A stretch of 10,597 nt of DNA from contig CAMLKR010000067.1 of assembly GCA_946480565.1 (NCBI GenBank), positions 1 through 10,597 on the forward strand. Reading direction: 5' to 3'. Below are positions 8,740-10,597 of the stretch, piece by piece (within the stretch, counting starts at the first letter, position 1; each line of letters begins with the position of its first letter). Both the position numbers and the translations under genes were made by a program. Under the pieces are notes generated by a model. That model was not told the origin of the DNA. It ran no database searches and saw only the letters and a program-made list of their open reading frames with translations. The stretch is from an uncultured Arenimonas sp. (GTDB taxonomy: Bacteria > Pseudomonadota > Gammaproteobacteria > Xanthomonadales > Xanthomonadaceae).

Positions 8740-9476
8740 GGCGCCACCTCGGCCAGCAGCGGCAGGTGGTCGGACAGATGTGGCCAGGGCGCGGCGGACA
8801 GGGCGCTGGCGCTCTGCGCGCGCAGCGCCCGCAGGTAGATGCGGTCCAGCCGCAGCAGCGGGAAGCGGGCGGGGAAGGTGGGCGGCGTGCCGCCGTCGAA
8901 AGCCTGGAAACCGGACTGCATGCCCGCGTCGCGCCGCAGCACCGGGCCCACCCGGCAGCGCCAGTCGTTGAAGTCGCCGGCCAGGATCACCGGCTCGTCC
9001 GGCGGCAGGGCCGCCACCTGCTGCGCCAGCGTGGCGACCTGCCGGTCGCGATGCCGCTGGCGCAGGCCCAGGTGCACGCAGAGCGCATGCAGCGGCCGCC
9101 AGCCCGGCACCACGATCTCGCAGTGCAGCAGCCCGCGCGGCTCGTGGCCGGCTACGGACAGGTCGTGGTTGTGCCAGCGCTGGATCGGGAAGCGCGACAG
9201 CACGGCATTGCCGTGGTGGCCCTTGCTGTTGACGGCATTGCGCCCGTAGGCGAAATCGCTCCACAGCTGGTCCGCCAGATATTCGTACTGGCTGCCGCCG
9301 GCGCGGCCCACCGGGTCGTTGCCCGACGCGCCCAGCACCTCCTGCAGGAACACCAGGTCGGCGCCGGTGGTGCGCACCGCCTCGCGCAGTTCCTCCAGCA
9401 TGAAGCGGCGGCGGCCGCCGGTGCGGCCCTTGTGGATGTTCAGCGTCAGGGCCCGGAGGCTGGGGAAGCGGGGCAC
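8736..9476 (-). CDS. ybhP: YbhP-like endonuclease/exonuclease/phosphatase (EEP) family protein
   Basis: A 246-residue metal-dependent phosphoesterase-fold protein, close in length and sequence to E. coli YbhP (253 residues). The EEP catalytic set is intact: Asn13 in LNIHKG, Glu46 in LQEV, His135 in CVHLGL, Asp168/Asn170 in GDFND, Asp211 in LDRIY, and Asp236/His237 in LSDHLPL. The segments DFAYGRNAV and GHHGNAVLSR are typical of the YbhP group. There is no signal peptide, so it is probably cytoplasmic. The substrate is not established; the fixed link to clsB suggests a phospholipid or phosphodiester head group rather than nucleic acid (inference). The start is GTG at 9476, 13 bases after the CBS-gene stop, with no clear Shine-Dalgarno sequence, so coupled translation is likely. 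An older habit of calling it an endonuclease rests only on the fold. Confidence 0.92.
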   Translation of the reverse strand: MPRFPSLRALTLNIHKGRTGGRRRFMLEELREAVRTTGADLVFLQEVLGASGNDPVGRAGGSQYEYLADQLWSDFAYGRNAVNSKGHHGNAVLSRFPIQRWHNHDLSVAGHEPRGLLHCEIVVPGWRPLHALCVHLGLRQRHRDRQVATLAQQVAALPPDEPVILAGDFNDWRCRVGPVLRRDAGMQSGFQAFDGGTPPTFPARFPLLRLDRIYLRALRAQSASALSAAPWPHLSDHLPLLAEVAP

Positions 9477-9489
9477 CGGGCGGCCCGCG

Positions 9490-9903
9490 TCAGTGCGGGG
9501 TCGCCGTGCCGCCCAGCAGGTCTTCGGTGGCGGAATCGTCGCGGGCGCTGGCGATGTTGGCCAGCGACACGAAGCCGACCAGCCGCTTCTCGCGGGACAC
9601 CACTGGCAGGCGGCGGACCTGCAGCTCGGACATGTTCGCGGCCACTTCTTCCACCGGCTGGTCCTCGTAGCAGTACTTCACGCCTTCCGACATTACGGCC
9701 GTCACCCTCTGGTCCAGCGCGTGGCCCGACGCCAGGCCGCGGATCACCAGGTCGCGGTCGGTCACCATGCCGACCAGGCGGTCGTCGTGGTGCACGGGCA
9801 GGCTGCCGACATCGTGGTCGCGCATCAGGCAGGCGGCTTCGCGCAGCGTGGTCTCGGGCGACACCACGTGCACGTCGGTGGTCATCACGTCACGGACATC
9901 CAT
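9490..9903 (-). CDS. Protein with two CBS domains
   Basis: A 137-residue stand-alone CBS pair (Bateman module). CBS1 spans about residues 4-60, from VRDVMTTDVHVVSPETTL through GSLPV to LVGMVTDRDL. CBS2 spans about 66-121, from VTAVMSEGV through RRLPVV to LVGFVSLANIA. Such modules bind adenine nucleotides (AMP, ATP, SAM and similar) and act as energy or stress sensors, usually by contacting a partner. The ATG at 9903 is fixed by AGGAGA at 9909-9914; an open frame extends 55 codons further upstream but is GC-rich non-coding-looking sequence. It heads the minus-strand unit, 13 bp before ybhP, which hints that cardiolipin-related activity here could be tied to nucleotide level. That link is inference from gene order only. 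Confidence 0.92.
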   Translation of the reverse strand: MDVRDVMTTDVHVVSPETTLREAACLMRDHDVGSLPVHHDDRLVGMVTDRDLVIRGLASGHALDQRVTAVMSEGVKYCYEDQPVEEVAANMSELQVRRLPVVSREKRLVGFVSLANIASARDDSATEDLLGGTATPH

Positions 9904-9908
9904 GGTCT

Positions 9909-9914
9909 TCTCCT
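9909..9914 (-). promoter_or_regulatory. Strong ribosome binding site of the CBS gene
   Basis: AGGAGA on the minus strand lies five bases before ATG 9903. It decides the start against the longer open frame reaching 10068. It is the best Shine-Dalgarno sequence in the window and sits at the head of the CBS-ybhP-clsB/ybhN unit, whose later genes start with GTG and lack good sites. Confidence 0.75.
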
Positions 9915-9969
9915 GTGGGGGGTATCCATGGCAATCAGGAATCGTGCCAGCGGCGGGCAGGCGCAATGC

Positions 9970-9989
9970 CGCGGCCTTGCAAAGCCGCG
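9970..9989. promoter_or_regulatory. 20-bp dyad centred on TTGCAA in a divergent spacer
   Basis: CGCGGC (9970-9975), C, the self-complementary TTGCAA (9977-9982), A, then GCCGCG (9984-9989) form a near-perfect inverted repeat with a single mismatched pair. CCGCGG also occurs on each side (9969-9974 and 9990-9995). It lies in the 198-bp spacer between the CBS gene and the divergent ATP-grasp-like gene, 66 bp before the CBS ATG. It could be a shared operator or an RNA stem in the CBS leader. No convincing promoter was found on either strand. Confidence 0.35.
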
Positions 9990-10062
9990 CCGCGGGCAGT
10001 GGCGGCCGCGCCGGAGGGGCATTCCTTCCCATGCCTGTAAATGTTTCGGGGTGCGCCTGCGC

Positions 10063-10068
10063 TAGCAT
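10063..10068 (+). promoter_or_regulatory. Weak candidate -10 element for the rightmost gene
   Basis: TAGCAT matches the sigma-70 -10 consensus at four of six bases and would place the transcription start about 30 bp before the GTG at 10102. There is no good -35 hexamer at 16-18 bp, so this is only a weak candidate. Confidence 0.15.
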
Positions 10069-10101
10069 GGCGCTCCGATCCCGCCGCAGCTGAAGTCATC
10101 C

Positions 10102-10597
10102 GTGGACCCGCAGACCAGCCAACTGGACCTCAGCCGCATCTGCGGCCTGGACTGCAGCGCCCCGCTGTCGGCCGAAGACCTGCATCGCGCCTGCTTCTGC
10201 CTGGCGGTGGATCCGGCCGAGTTGCGCACGCACTTGGACCAGGTGATGGCGGCGCACGGTACGTCGGCGCCGCTGGCGCAGTCGCATCCGCACCTGTTCG
10301 CGGCGCTGCCGGTGTTCGTGCCCGCGGCCGGCGTGCGGGCGATGGAGCGCGTGATCGAGGCCATCGAGGCCGTCGTCGCCACCGCGGCCTTCCGCAGCGC
10401 CGTGCTGGACTGGGCGCCGGCCATCGCGCGTTTCGACCCGGGTTCGCCCGGCGGACTGCTCGGCTTCGACTTCCATCTGGGCCCCGACGGGCCGCGCCTG
10501 ATCGAGATCAACACCAATCCCGGCGGCGTGCTGATCAACGCCCTGCTGGTCGAGGCGCAGCAGCTGTGCATGCCGACCCTGAGCGCGCCCGCCGTCG
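10102..10597 (+). CDS. N-terminal part of an ATP-grasp-like hypothetical protein (runs off the window)
   Basis: The first 165 residues of an open frame that is still open at the window end. I do not recognise a named family. The segment LLGFDFHLGP (119-128) followed by LIEINTNPGG (133-142) resembles the Mg-binding end of ATP-grasp ligases, where an Asp, a Glu and an Asn (here Asp123, Glu135, Asn137) coordinate Mg-ATP. The usual N-terminal lysines and glycine loop of ATP-grasp are not obvious, so a rearranged or divergent member is possible. The start is placed at GTG 10102, since an in-frame TAG lies at 10063-10065 and no ATG occurs between. The ribosome site is weak (GAAG at 10092-10095). 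It contains many Cys and His residues. It diverges from the CBS gene, so the two may share regulation. Confidence 0.7.
   Translation, partial: MDPQTSQLDLSRICGLDCSAPLSAEDLHRACFCLAVDPAELRTHLDQVMAAHGTSAPLAQSHPHLFAALPVFVPAAGVRAMERVIEAIEAVVATAAFRSAVLDWAPAIARFDPGSPGGLLGFDFHLGPDGPRLIEINTNPGGVLINALLVEAQQLCMPTLSAPAV

Noticed and set aside
6592..8838. A 748-codon plus-strand open frame opposite clsB-ybhN
   Set aside because: Low-complexity His/Gln/Arg-rich translation without any family motif; the minus strand carries intact HKD motifs and membrane segments.
8740..9264. Extension of the clsB frame upstream to 9264 (891 codons)
   Set aside because: The extra 175 residues are an out-of-frame reading of ybhP. 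Homology to ClsB begins at WREGN, right after the GTG at 8739.
9920..9960. Sigma-54-like TGGCAC...TTGC on the minus strand before the CBS gene
   Set aside because: The GG and GC elements are four bases too far apart for a sigma-54 promoter.

Overview
The window is very GC-rich chromosomal DNA with strong G/C bias at third codon positions, tight gene packing and ordinary Shine-Dalgarno sites. Gene content and protein style suggest a gammaproteobacterium, most likely of the Xanthomonadaceae/Lysobacteraceae (Lysobacter, Luteimonas, Pseudoxanthomonas, Stenotrophomonas type). This is inferred from general resemblance, not from a marker gene. I see no rRNA, tRNA, CRISPR array, IS element or integrase.

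Left part (1-3378). The 3' end of an unrecognised gene converges on a secreted S9-family serine peptidase (minus strand). Divergent from the peptidase is a small helix-turn-helix protein of the HigA/NadS antitoxin type. No toxin gene accompanies it, but a short open frame that runs into its start codon by an ATGA overlap may be a toxin remnant. A classical short-chain dehydrogenase/reductase (minus strand) converges on it.

Middle (3379-6558). A 201-bp divergent spacer carrying an 11-bp direct repeat leads into an 846-residue UvrA-family ATPase. It keeps both ABC modules and zinc-binding Cys pairs but lacks the UvrB-binding region, so it is a UvrA2-type paralogue rather than the housekeeping UvrA. 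A VOC-fold protein that seems to have lost all the usual metal-ligand positions follows on the same strand.

Right part (6589-9903, all minus strand). This looks like one transcription unit, read right to left: a two-CBS-domain protein, a YbhP-like endonuclease/exonuclease/phosphatase-family protein, and a long protein joining cardiolipin synthase ClsB to the membrane protein YbhN in one frame. E. coli has the same gene order (ybhP-clsB/ybhO-ybhN) as separate genes. Here ybhP and clsB overlap by a GTGA junction and clsB-ybhN is a single 716-codon gene. This ClsB-YbhN fusion is the most notable thing in the window, because it suggests that cardiolipin synthesis and the MprF-flippase-related YbhN membrane domain act together.

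Far right (10102-10597). Divergent from the CBS gene, across a spacer with a GC-rich dyad centred on TTGCAA, is the start of an unrecognised protein with an ATP-grasp-like acidic/Asn motif. It runs off the window.
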